This document shows, piece after piece, positions 34,517 through 48,056 of a stretch of DNA of 64,000 bases (positions are counted from its first letter, which is position 1; the number at the start of each line of letters is the position of its first letter). Made by a program: the position numbers and the translations under genes. The stretch is taken from positions 29,255,714 to 29,319,713 of the forward strand of contig CM067316.1 in the NCBI GenBank assembly GCA_034231615.1, in the 5' to 3' direction. Origin of the DNA: Meghimatium bilineatum (lineage: Eukaryota; Mollusca; Gastropoda; Stylommatophora; Philomycidae). The notes below the pieces were generated by a model. It was not told where the DNA came from. It worked only from the letters and a program-made list of their open reading frames with translations, and searched no databases.

Positions 34517-37500
34517 TATTACACATGATTTCGTTGTATTGCAGCTTAATACTTCAGAACACTGGCGGATTACACACGAATTGGGTGTATTGCAGTTTAC
34601 TATGTCAGAACTCGTTGTATACTGGTATATTACTCACAAATTCATTGTACTGACGTTTACTACACTAGAATTGAGTGTATTTTGGCCTATTACACATGAT
34701 TTCGTTGTATTGCAGCTTAATGCGTCAGAACACTGGCGTATACACACAAATTGGGTGTACTGCAGTTTAGTACGCTAAAACACGTTGTATTCTGGAACAT
34801 TACTCACAATTCCATTGTACCGAAGCTTACTACACTGGAATTGAGTGTATTCTGGCCTATTACACATAATTTCGTCGTAGTGCAGCTTAATACTTCAGAT
34901 AACTGTCGTATTACACACGAATTGGGTGTATTGCAGTTGACTACGTCACAACTCGTAGTATTCTGGCATATTACTCACAAATTCATTGTACTGAAGCTTA
35001 CTACACTAGAATTGAGTGTATTTTGGCCTATAACGCATGATTTCGTTGTACTGCAGCTTAATACATCAGAACACTGGCGTATTACACAAGAATTGGGTGT
35101 ATTGCAGTTTAGTACGCTAAAACTCGTTGTATTCTGGCATATTACTCACAAATTCATTGTACTGAAGCTTACTACACTAGAATTGAGTGTATTCTGGCCT
35201 ATTACACATGATTTCGCTGTAGTGCAGCCTAATACTTCAGAACACTGGCGGATTACACACGAATTGGGTGTATTGCAGTTTACTACGTCAGAACTCGTTG
35301 TATTCTGGCATATTACTCACAAATGTATTGTACTGAAGCTTACCACACTAGAATTGAGTCTATTCTGGCCTATTACACATGATTTCGTTGTATTGCAGCT
35401 TAATACTTCAGAACACTTGCGGAATATACACGAAATGGGTGTACTGCAGTTTAGTACGCCAAAACTCGTTGTATTCTGGAATATTACTCACAAGTTCATT
35501 GCACTGAAGCTTACTACACTAGAATTGAGGGTATTCTGGCCTATTACACATGATTTCGTTGTACTGCAGCTTAATACATCAGAACACTGGCGTATTACAC
35601 AAGAATTGGGTGTATTGCAGTTTAGTACGCTAAAACTCGTTGTATTCTGGCATATTAATCACAAATTCATTGCACTGAAGCTTACTACACTAGAATTGAG
35701 TGTATACTAGCCTATTGCACATGATGTAGTTGTATTGCAGCGTAACACGTCAGAACAATGGCGTATCACATACGAATTGGGTGTATTCAGTTTAGTACGC
35801 CAAAACTCGTTGTATTCTGGTATATTACTCACAAATTCATTGTACTGAAGCTTACTACACTAGAATTGAGTGTATTTTGGCCTATTACACATGATTTCGT
35901 TGTATTGCAGCTTAATGCGTCAGAACACTGGCGTATACACACGAATTGGGTGTACTGCAGTTTAGTACGCTAAAACTCGTTGTATTATGGCATATTACTC
36001 ACAAATTCATTGTACTGAAGCTTACTACACTAGAATTGAGTGTATTCTGGCCTATTACACATGATTTCGCTGTAGTGCAGCTTAATACTTCAGAACACTG
36101 GCGGATTACACACGAATTGTGTGTATTGCAGTTTACTACGTCAGAACTCGTTGAATTCTGGCATATTACTCACAAATTCATTGTACTGAAGCTTACTACA
36201 TTAGAATTGAGTGTATTCTGGCCCATTACACAAGATTTCGTTGTATTGCAGGTTAATACTTCAGAACACAAACGTATTAAACACGAATTGGGTGTAATGC
36301 AGTTTAGTACGCCAAAACTCGTTGTATTCTGGAATATTACTCACAAGTTCATTGCACTGAAGCTTACTACACTAGAATTGAGGGTATTCTGGCCTATTAC
36401 ACATGATTTCGTTGTACTGCAGCTTAATACATCAGAACACTGGCGTATTACACAAGAATTGGGTGTATTGCAGTTTAGTACGCTAAAACTCGTTGTATTC
36501 TGGCATATTACTCATAAATTCATTGTACTGAAGCTTACTACACTAGAATTGAGTGTATTCTGGCCTATTACACATGATTTCGCTGTAGTGCAGCTTAATT
36601 CTTCAGAACACTGGCGGATTACACACGAATTGGGTGTATTGCAGTTTACTACGTCAGAACTCGTTGTATTCTGGCATATTACTCACAAATGTATTGTACT
36701 GAAGCTTACCACACTAGAATTGAGTCTATTCTGGCCTATTACACATGATTTCGTTGTATTGCAGCTTAATACTTCAGAACACTGGCGGATTAAACACGAA
36801 TTGGTTGTACTGCAGTTTAGTACGCCAAAACACGTTGTATTCTGGAATATTACAAGTTCATTGCACTGAAGCTTACTACACTAGAATTGAGGGTATTCTG
36901 GCCTATTACACATGATTTCGTTGTACTGCAGCTTAATACATCAGAACACTGTCGTATTACACAAGAATTGTGTGTATTGCAGTTTAGTACGCCAAAACAA
37001 GTTGTATTCAGGGATATTACTCACAAATTCATTGTACTGAAGCTTACGACACTAGAATTGAGTGTATTCTAGCCTATTACACATGATTTCGTTGTAGTGC
37101 AGCTTAATACTTCAGAACACTGGCGGATTAAACACGAATTGGGTGTACTGCAGTTTAGTACGCCAAAACTCGTTGTATTCCTGAATATTAATCACAAGTT
37201 CATTGCACTGAAGCTTACTACACTAGAATTGAGGGTATTCTGGCCTATTACACATGATTTCGTTGTACTGCAGCTTAATACATCAGAACACTGGCGTATT
37301 ACACAAGAATTGGGTGTATTGCAGTTTAGTACATCAAATCTCGTTGTATTCTGGGACATTAATCACAAATTAATTGCACTGAAGCTTACTACACTAGAAT
37401 TGAGTGTATACTAGCCTATTGCACATGATGTAGTTGTATTGCAGCGTAATACGTCAGAACAATGGCGTATCACATACGAATTGGGTGTATTCAGTTTAGT

Positions 37501-38120
37501 ACGCCAAACTCGTTGTATTCTGGTATATTACTCACAAATTCATTGTACTGAAGCTTACTACATTAGCATTGAGTGTATTCTGGCCCATTACTCATGATTT
37601 CGTTGTACTGCAGCTTAATACATCAGAACACTGGCGTATTACACAAGAATTGGGTGTATTGCAGTTTAGTAAATCAAATCTCGTTGTATTCTGGGACATT
37701 ACTCATAAATTCATTGTAGTGAAGATTACTACACTAGAATTGAGTCTATTCTGGCCTATTACACATGATTTCGTTGTATTGCAGCTTAATACTTCAGAAC
37801 ACTGTCGTATTACACACGAATTGGGTGTATTGCAGTTTACTACGTCACAACTCGTTGTATTCTGGCATATTACTCACAAATACATTGTACTGAAGCTTAC
37901 TACACTAGAATTGAGCGTATTCTAGCCTATTGCACATGATTTCGTTGTATTGCAGCTTAATACTTCAAAACACTGTCGTATTACACACGAATTGGGTGTA
38001 TTGCAGTTTATTATGTCACAATTCGTTGTATTCTGGCATATTACTCACAAATTCATTGTACTGAAGCTTACTACACTAGAATTGTGTGTATTCTAGCCTA
38101 TTGCACATGATGTCGTTGTA
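34517..38120 (+). repeat. Satellite, block shared with 5.5-7.7 kb, then mixed monomers
   Basis: Frames at 34751, 35758, 35946 and 36887 repeat those at 5494, 6501, 6689 and 7630 with a constant offset of 29,257 bp, so at least ~2.1 kb is a long-range duplicate. After about 36940 the monomers switch to those of the Y-type 2,557-bp HOR (marker at 37097) and then to the 3,072-bp family. No gene content. Confidence 0.87.
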
Positions 38121-39183
38121 TTGCAGCTTAATACGTCAGAACACTGGCATATTACACAAGAATTGTGTGTATTGCAGTTTAGTACGCCAAAACAAGTTGT
38201 ATTCTGGGATATTACTCACAAATTCATTGTACTGAAGCTTACGACACTAGAATTGAGTGTATTCTGGCCTATTACACATGATTTCGTTGTAGTGCAGCTT
38301 AATACTTCAGAACACTGGCGGATTAAACACGAATTGAGTGTACTGCAGTTTAGTTCGCCAAACTCGTTGTATTCTGGAATATTACTCACAAGTTCATTGC
38401 ACTGAAGCTTACTACACTAGAATTCAGGGTATTCTGGCCTATTACACATGATTTCGTTGTACTGCAGCTTAATACATCAGAACAATGGCGTATTACACAA
38501 GAATTGGGTGTATTGCAGTTTAGTACGCTAAAACTCGTTGTATTCTGGCATATTAATCACAAATTAATTGCACTGAAGCTTACTACACTAGAATTGAGTG
38601 TATACTAGCCTATTGCACATGATGTAGTTGTATTGCAGCGTAATACGTCAGAACACTGGCGTATCACATACGAATTGGGTGTATTCAGTTTAGTACGCCA
38701 AAACTCGTTGCATTCTGGCATATTAATCACAAATTCATTGCACTGAAGCTTACTACACTAGAATTGAGTGTATACTAGCCTATTGCACATGATGTAGTTG
38801 TATTGCAGCGTAAAACGTCAGAACACTGGCGTATCACATACGAATTGGGTGTATTCAGTTTAGTACGCCAAAACTCGTTGCATTCTGGCATATTAATCAC
38901 AAATTCATTGCACTGAAGCTTACTACTCTAGAATTGAGTGTATACTAGCCTATTGCACATGATGTAGTTGTATTGCAGCGTAACACGTCAGAACAATGGC
39001 GTATCACATACGAATTGGGTGTATTCAGTTTAGTACGCCAAAACTCGTTGTATTCTGGTATATTACTCACAAATTCATTGTACTGAAGCTTACTACACTA
39101 GAATTGAGTGTATTTTGGCCTATTACACATGATTTCGTTGTATTGCAGCTTAATGCGTCAGAACACTGGCGTATACACACGAA

Positions 39184-40656
39184 TTGGGTGTACTGCAGTT
39201 TAGTACGCTAAAACTCGTTGTATTATGGCATATTACTCACAAATTCATTGTACTGAAGCTTACTACACTAGAATTGAGTGTATTCTGGCCTATTACACAT
39301 GATTTCGCTGTAGTGCAGCTTAATACTTCAGAACACTGGCGGATTACACACGAATTGGGTGTATTGCAGTTTACTACGTCAGAACTCGTTGAATTCTGGC
39401 ATATTACTCACAAATTCATTGTACTGAAGCTTACTACATTAGAATTGAGTGTATTCTGGCCCATTACACAAGATTTCGTTGTATTGCAGGTTAATACTTC
39501 AGAACACAAACGTATTAAACACGAATTGGGTGTAATGCAGTTTAGTACGCCAAAACTCGTTGTATTCTGGAATATTACTCACAAGTTCATTGCACTGAAG
39601 CTTACTACACTAGAATTGAGGGTATTCTGGCCTATTACACATGATTTCGTTGTACTGCAGCTTAATACATCAGAACACTGGCGTATTACACAAGAATTGG
39701 GTGTATTGCAGTTTAGTACGCTAAAACTCGTTGTATTCTGGAACATTACTCACAATTTCATTGTACCGAAGCTTACTACACTGGAATTGAGTGTATGCTG
39801 GCCTATTACACATAATTTCGTTGTAGTGCAGCTTAATACTTCAGATAACTGTCGTATTACACACGAATTGGGTGTATTGCAGTTGACTACGTCACAACTC
39901 GTAGTATTCTGGCATATTACTCACAAATTCATTGTACTGAAGCTTACTACACTAGAATTGAGTGTATTTTGGCCTATAACACATGATTTCGTTGTACTGC
40001 AGCTTAATACATCAGAACACTGGCGTATTACACAAGAATTGGGTGTATTGCAGTTTAGTACGCTAAAACTCGTTGTATTCTGGCATATTACTCACAAATT
40101 CATTGTACTGAAGCTTACTACACTAGAATTGAGTGTATTCTGGCCTATTACACATGATTTCGCTGTAGTGCAGCTTAATACTTCAGAACACTGGCGGATT
40201 ACACACGAATTGGGTGTATTGCAGTTTACTACGTCAGAACTCGTTGTATTCTGGCATATTACTCACAAATGTATTGTACTGAAGCTTACCACACTAGAAT
40301 TGAGTCTATTCTGGCCTATTACACATGATTTCGTTGTATTGCAGCTTAATACTTCAGAACACTGGCGGAATATACACGAACTGGGTGTACTGCAGTTTAG
40401 TACGCCAAAACTCGTTGTATTCTGGAATATTACTCACAAGTTCATTGCACTGAAGCTTACTACACTAGAATTGAGGGTATTCTGGCATATTACACATGAT
40501 TTCGTTGTACTGCAGCTTAATACATCAGAACACTGGCGTATTACACAAGAATTGGGTGTATTGCAGTTTAGTACGCTAAAACTCGTTGTATTCTGGCATA
40601 TTAATCACAAATTCATTGCACTGAAGCTTACTACACTAGAATTGAGTGTATACTAG
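39184..40656 (+). other. 490-codon satellite-borne open frame
   Basis: Second long open frame of the 57-residue repeat. It combines HORs of different origin: its first half carries the GAACACAAACGTATTAAAC variant, its middle the TCAGATAACTGTCG variant. Like the others it terminates at the GTATACTAG variant. No evidence of a promoter, splice structure or start signal; treated as a by-product of the satellite period being a multiple of three. Confidence 0.25.
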
Positions 40657-42768
40657 CCTATTGCACATGATGTAGTTGTATTGCAGCGTAACACGTCAGA
40701 ACAATGGCGTATCACATACGAATTGGGTGTATTCAGTTTAGTACGCTAAAACTCGTTGTATTCTGGTATATTACTCACAAATTCATTGTACTGAAGCTTA
40801 CTACACTAGAATTGAGTGTATTCTGGCCTATTACACATGATTTCGTTGTATTGCATCTTAATACTTCAGAACACTGTCGTATTACACACGAATTGGGTGT
40901 ATTGCAGTTTACTACGTCACAACTCGTTGTATTCTGGCATATTACTCACAAATACATTGTACTGAAGCTTACTACACTAGAATTGAGCGTATTCTAGCCT
41001 ATTGCACATGATTTCGTTGTATTGCAGCTTAATACTTCAAAACACTGTCGTATTACACACGAATTGGGTGTATTGCAGTTTATTATGTCACAATTCGTTG
41101 TATTCTGGCATATTACTCACAAATTCATTGTACTGAAGCTTACTACACTAGAATTGAGTGTATTCTAGCCTATTGCACATGATGTCGTTGTATTGCAGCT
41201 TAATACGTCAGAACACTGGCATATTACACAAGAATTGTGTGTATTGCAGTTTAGTACGCCAAAACAAGTTGTATTCTGGGATATTACTCACAAATTCATT
41301 GTACTGAAGCTTACGACACTAGAATTGAGTGTATTCTGGCCTATTACACATGATTTCGTTGTACTGCAGCTTAATACTTCAGAACACTGGCGGATTAAAC
41401 ACGAATTGAGTGTACTGCAGTTTAGTTCGCCAAACTCGTTGTATTCTGGAATATTACTCACAAGTTCATTGCACTGAAGCTTACAACACTAGAATTCAGG
41501 GTATTCTGGCCTATTACACATGATTTCGTTGTACTGCAGCTTAATACATCAGAACAATGGCGTATTACACAAGAATTGGGTGTATTGCAGTTTAGTACGC
41601 TAAAACTCGTTGTATTCTGGCATATTAATCACAAATTAATTGCACTGAAGCTTACTACACTAGAATTGAGTGTATACTAGCCTATTGCACATGATGTAGT
41701 TGTATTGCAGCGTAATACGTCAGAACACTGGCGTATCACATACGAATTGGGTGTATTCAGTTTAGTACGCCAAAACTCGTTGCATTCTGGCATATTAATC
41801 ACAAATTCATTGCACTGAAGCTTACTACACTAGAATTGAGTGTATACTAGCCTATTGCACATGATGTAGTTGTATTGCAGCGTAATACGTCAGAACACTG
41901 GCGTATCACATACGAATTGGGTGTATTCAGTTTAGTACGCCAAAACTCGTTGCATTCTGGCATATTAATCACAAATTCATTGCACTGAAGCTTACTACTC
42001 TAGAATTGAGTGTATACTAGCCTATTGCACATGATGTAGTTGTATTGCAGCGTAACACGTCAGAACAATGGCGTATCACATACGAATTGGGTGTATTCAG
42101 TTTAGTACGCCAAAACTCGTTGTATTCTGGTATATTACTCACAAATTCATTGTACTGAAGCTTACTACACTAGAATTGAGTGTATTTTGGCCTATTACAC
42201 ATGATTTCGTTGTATTGCAGCTTAATGCGTCAGAACACTGGCGTATACACACGAATTGGGTGTACTGCAGTTTAGTACGCTAAAACTCGTTGTATTATGG
42301 CATATTACTCACAAATTCATTGTACTGAAGCTTACTACACTAGAATTGAGTGTATTCTGGCCTATTACACATGATTTCGCTGTAGTGCAGCTTAATACTT
42401 CAGAACACTGGCGGATTACACACGAATTGGGTGTATTGCAGTTTACTACGTCAGAACTCGTTGAATTCTGGCATATTACTCACAAATTCATTGTACTGAA
42501 GCTTACTACATTAGAATTGAGTGTATTCTGGCCCATTACACAAGATTTCGTTGTATTGCAGGTTAATACTTCAGAACACAAACGTATTAAACACGAATTG
42601 GGTGTAATGCAGTTTAGTACGCCACAACTCGTTGTATTCTGGAATATTACTCACAAGTTCATTGCACTGAAGCTTACTACACTAGAATTGAGGGTATTCT
42701 GGCCTATTACACATGATTTCGTTGTACTGCAGCTTAATACATCAGAACACTGACGTATTACACAAGCA

Positions 42769-44070
42769 TTGGGTGTATTGCAGTTTAGTACGCTAAAACT
42801 CGTTGTATTCTGGAACATTACTCACAATTTCATTGTACCGAAGCTTACTACACTGGAATTGAGTGTATGCTGGCCTATTACACATAATTTCGTTGTAGTG
42901 CAGCTTAATACTTCAGATAACTGTCGTATTACACACGAATTGGGTGTATTGCAGTTGACTACGTCACAACTCGTAGTATTCTGGCATATTACTCACAAAT
43001 TCATTGTACTGAAGCTTACTACACTAGAATTGAGTGTATTTTGGCCTATAACACATGATTTCGTTGTACTGCAGCTTAATACATCAGAACACTGGCGTAT
43101 TACACAAGAATTGGGTGTATTGCAGTTTAGTACGCTAAAACTCGTTGTATTCTGGCATATTACTCACAAATTCATTGTACTGAAGCTTACTACACTAGAA
43201 TTGAGTGTATTCTGGCCTATTACACATGATTTCGCTGTAGTGCAGCTTAATACTTCAGAACACTGGCGGATTACACACGAATTGGGTGTATTGCAGTTTA
43301 CTAAGTCAGAACTCGTTGTATTCTGGCATATTACTCACAAATTCATTGTACTGAAGCTTACCACACTAGAATTGAGTCTATTCTGGCCTATTACACATGA
43401 TTTCGTTGTATTGCAGCTTAATACTTCAGAACACTGGCGGAATATACACGAACTGGGTGTACTGCAGTTTAGTACGCCAAAACTCGTTGTATTCTGGAAT
43501 ATTACTCACAAGTTCATTGCACTGAAGCTTACTACACTAGAATTGAGGGTATTCTGGCCTATTACACATGATTTCGTTGTACTGCAGCTTAATACTTCAG
43601 AACACTGGCGGATTACACACGAATTGGGTGTATTGCAGTTTACTACGTCAGAACTCGTTGAATTCTGGCATATTACTCACAAATTCATTGTACTGAAGCT
43701 TACTACACTAGAATTGAGTGTATTCTGGCCTATTACACATGATTTCGTTGTATTGCAGCTTAATACTTCAGAACACTGGCGGAATATACACGAACTGGGT
43801 GTACTGCAGTTTAGTACGCCAAAACTCGTTGTATTCTGGAATATTACTCACAAGTTCATTGCACTGAAGCTTACTACACTAGAATTGAGGGTATTCTGGC
43901 CTATTACACATGATTTCGTTGTACTGCAGCTTAATACATCAGAACACTGGCGTATTACACAAGAATTGGGTGTATTGCAGTTTAGTACGCTAAAACTCGT
44001 TGTATTCTGGCATATTAATCACAAATTCATTGCACTGAAGCTTACTACACTAGAATTGAGTATATTCTAG
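42769..44070 (+). other. 433-codon satellite-borne open frame
   Basis: Equivalent to part of the frame at 39184-40656, 3,072 bp downstream, but a G-to-A change creates an in-frame TGA at ~42752 (CACTGACG), breaking the longer version in two, and a three-monomer insertion extends the second part. The nonsense change in one HOR copy and not the other suggests the frame is not maintained. Confidence 0.25.
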
Positions 44071-45140
44071 CCTATTGCACATGATGTCGTTGTATTGCAG
44101 CTTAATACGTCAGAACACTGGCATATTACACAAGAATTGTGTGTATTGCAGTTTAGTACGCCAAAACAAGTTGTATTCTGGCATATTAATCACAAATTCA
44201 TTGCACTGAAGCTTACTACACTAGAATTGAGTATATTCTAGCCTATTGCACATGATGTCGTTGTATTGCAGCTTAATACGTCAGAACACTGGCATATTAC
44301 ACAAGAATTGTGTGTATTGCAGTTTAGTACGCCAAAACAAGTTGTATTCTGGGATATTACTCACAAATTCATTGTACTGAAGCTTACGACACTAGAATTG
44401 AGTGTATTCTGGCCTATTACACATGATTTCGTTGTAGTGCAGCTTAATACTTCAGAACACTGGCGGATTAAACGGGAATTGAGTGTACTGCAGTTTAGTT
44501 CGCCAAACTCGTTGTATTCTGGAATATTACTCACAAGTTCATTGCACTGAAGCTTACTACACTAGAATTCAGGGTATTCTGGCCTATTACACATGATTTC
44601 GTTGTACTGCAGCTTAATACATCAGAACAATGGCGTATTACACAAGAATTGGGTTTATTGCAGTTTAGTACGCTAAAACTCGTTGTATTCTGGCATATTA
44701 ATCACAAATTAATTGCACTGAAGCTTACTACACTAGAATTGAGTGTATACTAGCCTATTGCACATGATGTAGTTGTATTGCAGCGTAATACGTCAGAACA
44801 CTGGCGTATCACATACGAATTGGGTGTATTCAGTTTAGTACGCCAAAACTCGTTGCATTCTGGCATATTAATCACAAATTCATTGCACTGAAGCTTACTA
44901 CACTAGAATTGAGTGTATACTAGCCTATTGCACATGATGTAGTTGTATTGCAGCGTAATACGTCAGAACACTGGCGTATCACATACGAATTGGGTGTATT
45001 CAGTTTAGTACGCCAAAACTCGTTGCATTCTGGCATATTAATCACAAATTCATTGCACTGAAGCTTACTACACTAGAATTGAGTGTATACTAGCCTATTG
45101 CACATGATGTAGTTGTATTGCAGCGTAACACGTCAGAACA

Positions 45141-48056
45141 ATGGCGTATCACATACGAATTGGGTGTATTCAGTTTAGTACGCCAAAACTCGTTGTATTC
45201 TGGTATATTACTCACAAATTCATTGTACTGAAGCTTACTACACTAGAATTGAGTGTATTTTGGCCTATTACACATGATTTCGTTGTATTGCAGCTTAATG
45301 CGTCAGAACACTGGCGTATACACACGAATTGGGTGTACTGCAGTTTAGTACGCTAAAACTCGTTGTATTATGGCATATTACTCACAAATTCATTGTACTG
45401 AAGCTTACTACACAAGAATTGAGTGTATTCTGGCCTATTACACATGATTTCGCTGTAGTGCAGCTTAATACTTCAGAACACTGGCGGATTACACACGAAT
45501 TGGGTGTATTGCAGTTTACTACGTCAGAACTCGTTGAATTCTGGCATATTACTCACAAATTCATTGTACTGAAGCTTACTACATTAGAATTGAGTGTATT
45601 CTGGCCCATTACACAAGATTTCGTTGTATTGCAGGTTAATACTTCAGAACACAAACGTATTAAACACGAATTGGGTGTAATGCAGTTTAGTACGCCAAAA
45701 CTCGTTGTATTCTGGAATATTACTCACAAGTTCATTGCACTGAAGCTTACTACACTAGAATTGAGGGTATTCTGGCCTATTACACATGATTTCGTTGTAC
45801 TGCAGCTTAATACATCAGAACACTGGCGTATTACACAAGAATTGGGTGTATTGCAGTTTAGTACGCTAAAACTCGTTGTATTCTGGAACATTACTCACAA
45901 TTTCATTGTACCGAAGCTTACTACACTGGAATTGAGTGTATGCTGGCCTATTACACATAATTTCGTTGTACTGCAGCTTAATACATCAGAACACTGGCGT
46001 ATTACACAAGAATTGGGTGTATTGCAGTTTAGTACGCTAAAACTCGTTGTATTCTGGCATATTACTCACAAATTCATTGTACTGAAGCTTACTACACTAG
46101 AATTGAGTGTATTCTGGCCTATTACACATGATTTCGCTGTAGTGCAGCTTAATACTTCAGAACACTGGCGGATTACACACGAATTGGGTGTATTCAGTTT
46201 AGTACGCCAAAACTCGTTGTATTCTGGTATATTACTCACAAATTCATTGTACTGAAGCTTACTACACTAGAATTGAGTGTATTTTGGCCTATTACACATG
46301 ATTTCGTTGTATTGCAGCTTAATGCGTCAGAACACTGGCGTATACACACGAATTGGGTGTACTGCAGTTTAGTACGCTAAAACTCGTTGTATTCTGGCAT
46401 ATTAATCACAAATTAATTGCACTGAAGCTTACTACACTAGAATTGAGTGTATACTAGCCTATTGCACATGATGTAGTTGTATTGCAGCGTAATACGTCAG
46501 AACACTGGCGTATCACATACGAATTGGGTGTATTCAGTTTAGTACGCCAAAACTCGTTGCATTCTGGCATATTAATCACAAATTCATTGCACTGAAGCTT
46601 ACTACACTAGAATTGAGTGTATACTAGCCTATTGCACATGATGTAGTTGTATTGCAGCGTAATACGTCAGAACACTGGCGTATCACATACGAATTGGGTG
46701 TATTCAGTTTAGTACGCCAAAACTCGTTGCATTCTGGCATATTAATCACAAATTCATTGCACTGAAGCTTACTACACTAGAATTGAGTGTATACTAGCCT
46801 ATTGCACATGATGTAGTTGTATTGCAGCGTAACATGTCAGAACAATGGCGTATCACATACGAATTGGGTGTATTCAGTTTAGTACGCCAAAACTCGTTGT
46901 ATTCTGGTATATTACTCACAAATTCATTGTACTGAAGCTTACTACACTAGAATTGAGTGTATTTTGGCCTATTACACATGATTTCGTTGTATTGCAGCTT
47001 AATGCGTCAGAACACTGGCGTATACACACGAATTGGGTGTACTGCAGTTTAGTACGCTAAAACTCGTTGTATTATGGCATATTACTCACAAATTCATTGT
47101 ACTGAAGCTTACTACACAAGAATTGAGTGTATTCTGGCCTATTACACATGATTTCGCTGTAGTGCAGCTTAATACTTCAGAACACTGGCGGATTACACAC
47201 GAATTGGGTGTATTGCAGTTTACTACGTCAGAACTCGTTGAATTCTGGCATATTACTCACAAATTCATTGTACTGAAGCTTACTACATTAGAATTGAGTG
47301 CATTCTGGCCCATTACACAAGATTTCGTTGTATTGCAGGTTAATACTTCAGAACACAAACGTATTAAACACGAATTGGGTGTAATGCAGTTTAGTACGCC
47401 AAAACTCGTTGTATTCTGGAATATTACTCACAAGTTCATTGCACTGAAGCTTACTACACTAGAATTGAGGGTATTCTGGCCTATTACACATGATTTCGTT
47501 GTACTGCAGCTTAATACATCAGAACACTGGCGTATTACACAAGAATTGGGTGTATTGCAGTTTAGTACGCTAAAACTCGTTGTATTCTGGAACATTACTC
47601 ACAATTTCATTGTACCGAAGCTTACTACACTGGAATTGAGTGTATGCTGGCCTATTACACATAATTTCGTTGTACTGCAGCTTAATACATCAGAACACTG
47701 GCGTATTACACAAGAATTGGGTGTATTGCAGTTTAGTACGCTAAAACTCGTTGTATTCTGGCATATTACTCACAAATTCATTGTACTGAAGCTTACTACA
47801 CTAGAATTGAGTGTATTCTGGCCTATTACACATGATTTCGCTGTAGTGCAGCTTAATACTTCAGAACACTGGCGGATTACACACGAATTGGGTGTATTCA
47901 GTTTAGTACGCCAAAACTCGTTGTATTCTGGTATATTACTCACAAATTCATTGTACTGAAGCTTACTACACTAGAATTGAGTGTATTTTGGCCTATTACA
48001 CATGATTTCGTTGTATTGCAGCTTAATGCGTCAGAACACTGGCGTATACACACGAA
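45141..48056 (+). repeat. Satellite, 1,704-bp HOR pair
   Basis: Markers at 45141 and 45329 recur at 46845 and 47033 (1,704 bp, ten monomers less 6 bp). The 308-codon frames at 45329-46255 and 47033-47959 differ by one residue (SVFW / SAFW). Both share the unusual CACAAGAATTGAGTG variant near their start. Confidence 0.87.

Larger units (their letters stand above)
38121..45140 (+). repeat. Satellite, 3,072-bp HOR (three starts)
   Basis: The marker frame beginning at 38121 recurs at 41193 and 44266 (3,072 and 3,073 bp), and the ATGGCGTATCACATAC marker at 38996, 42068 and 45141 likewise; about 18 monomers. Each copy includes a sub-block in which a ~171-bp unit ending GTATACTAG is repeated two or three times (for example 38590-38990). 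Internal insertions of three to four monomers make the copies unequal in detail. Confidence 0.87.
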
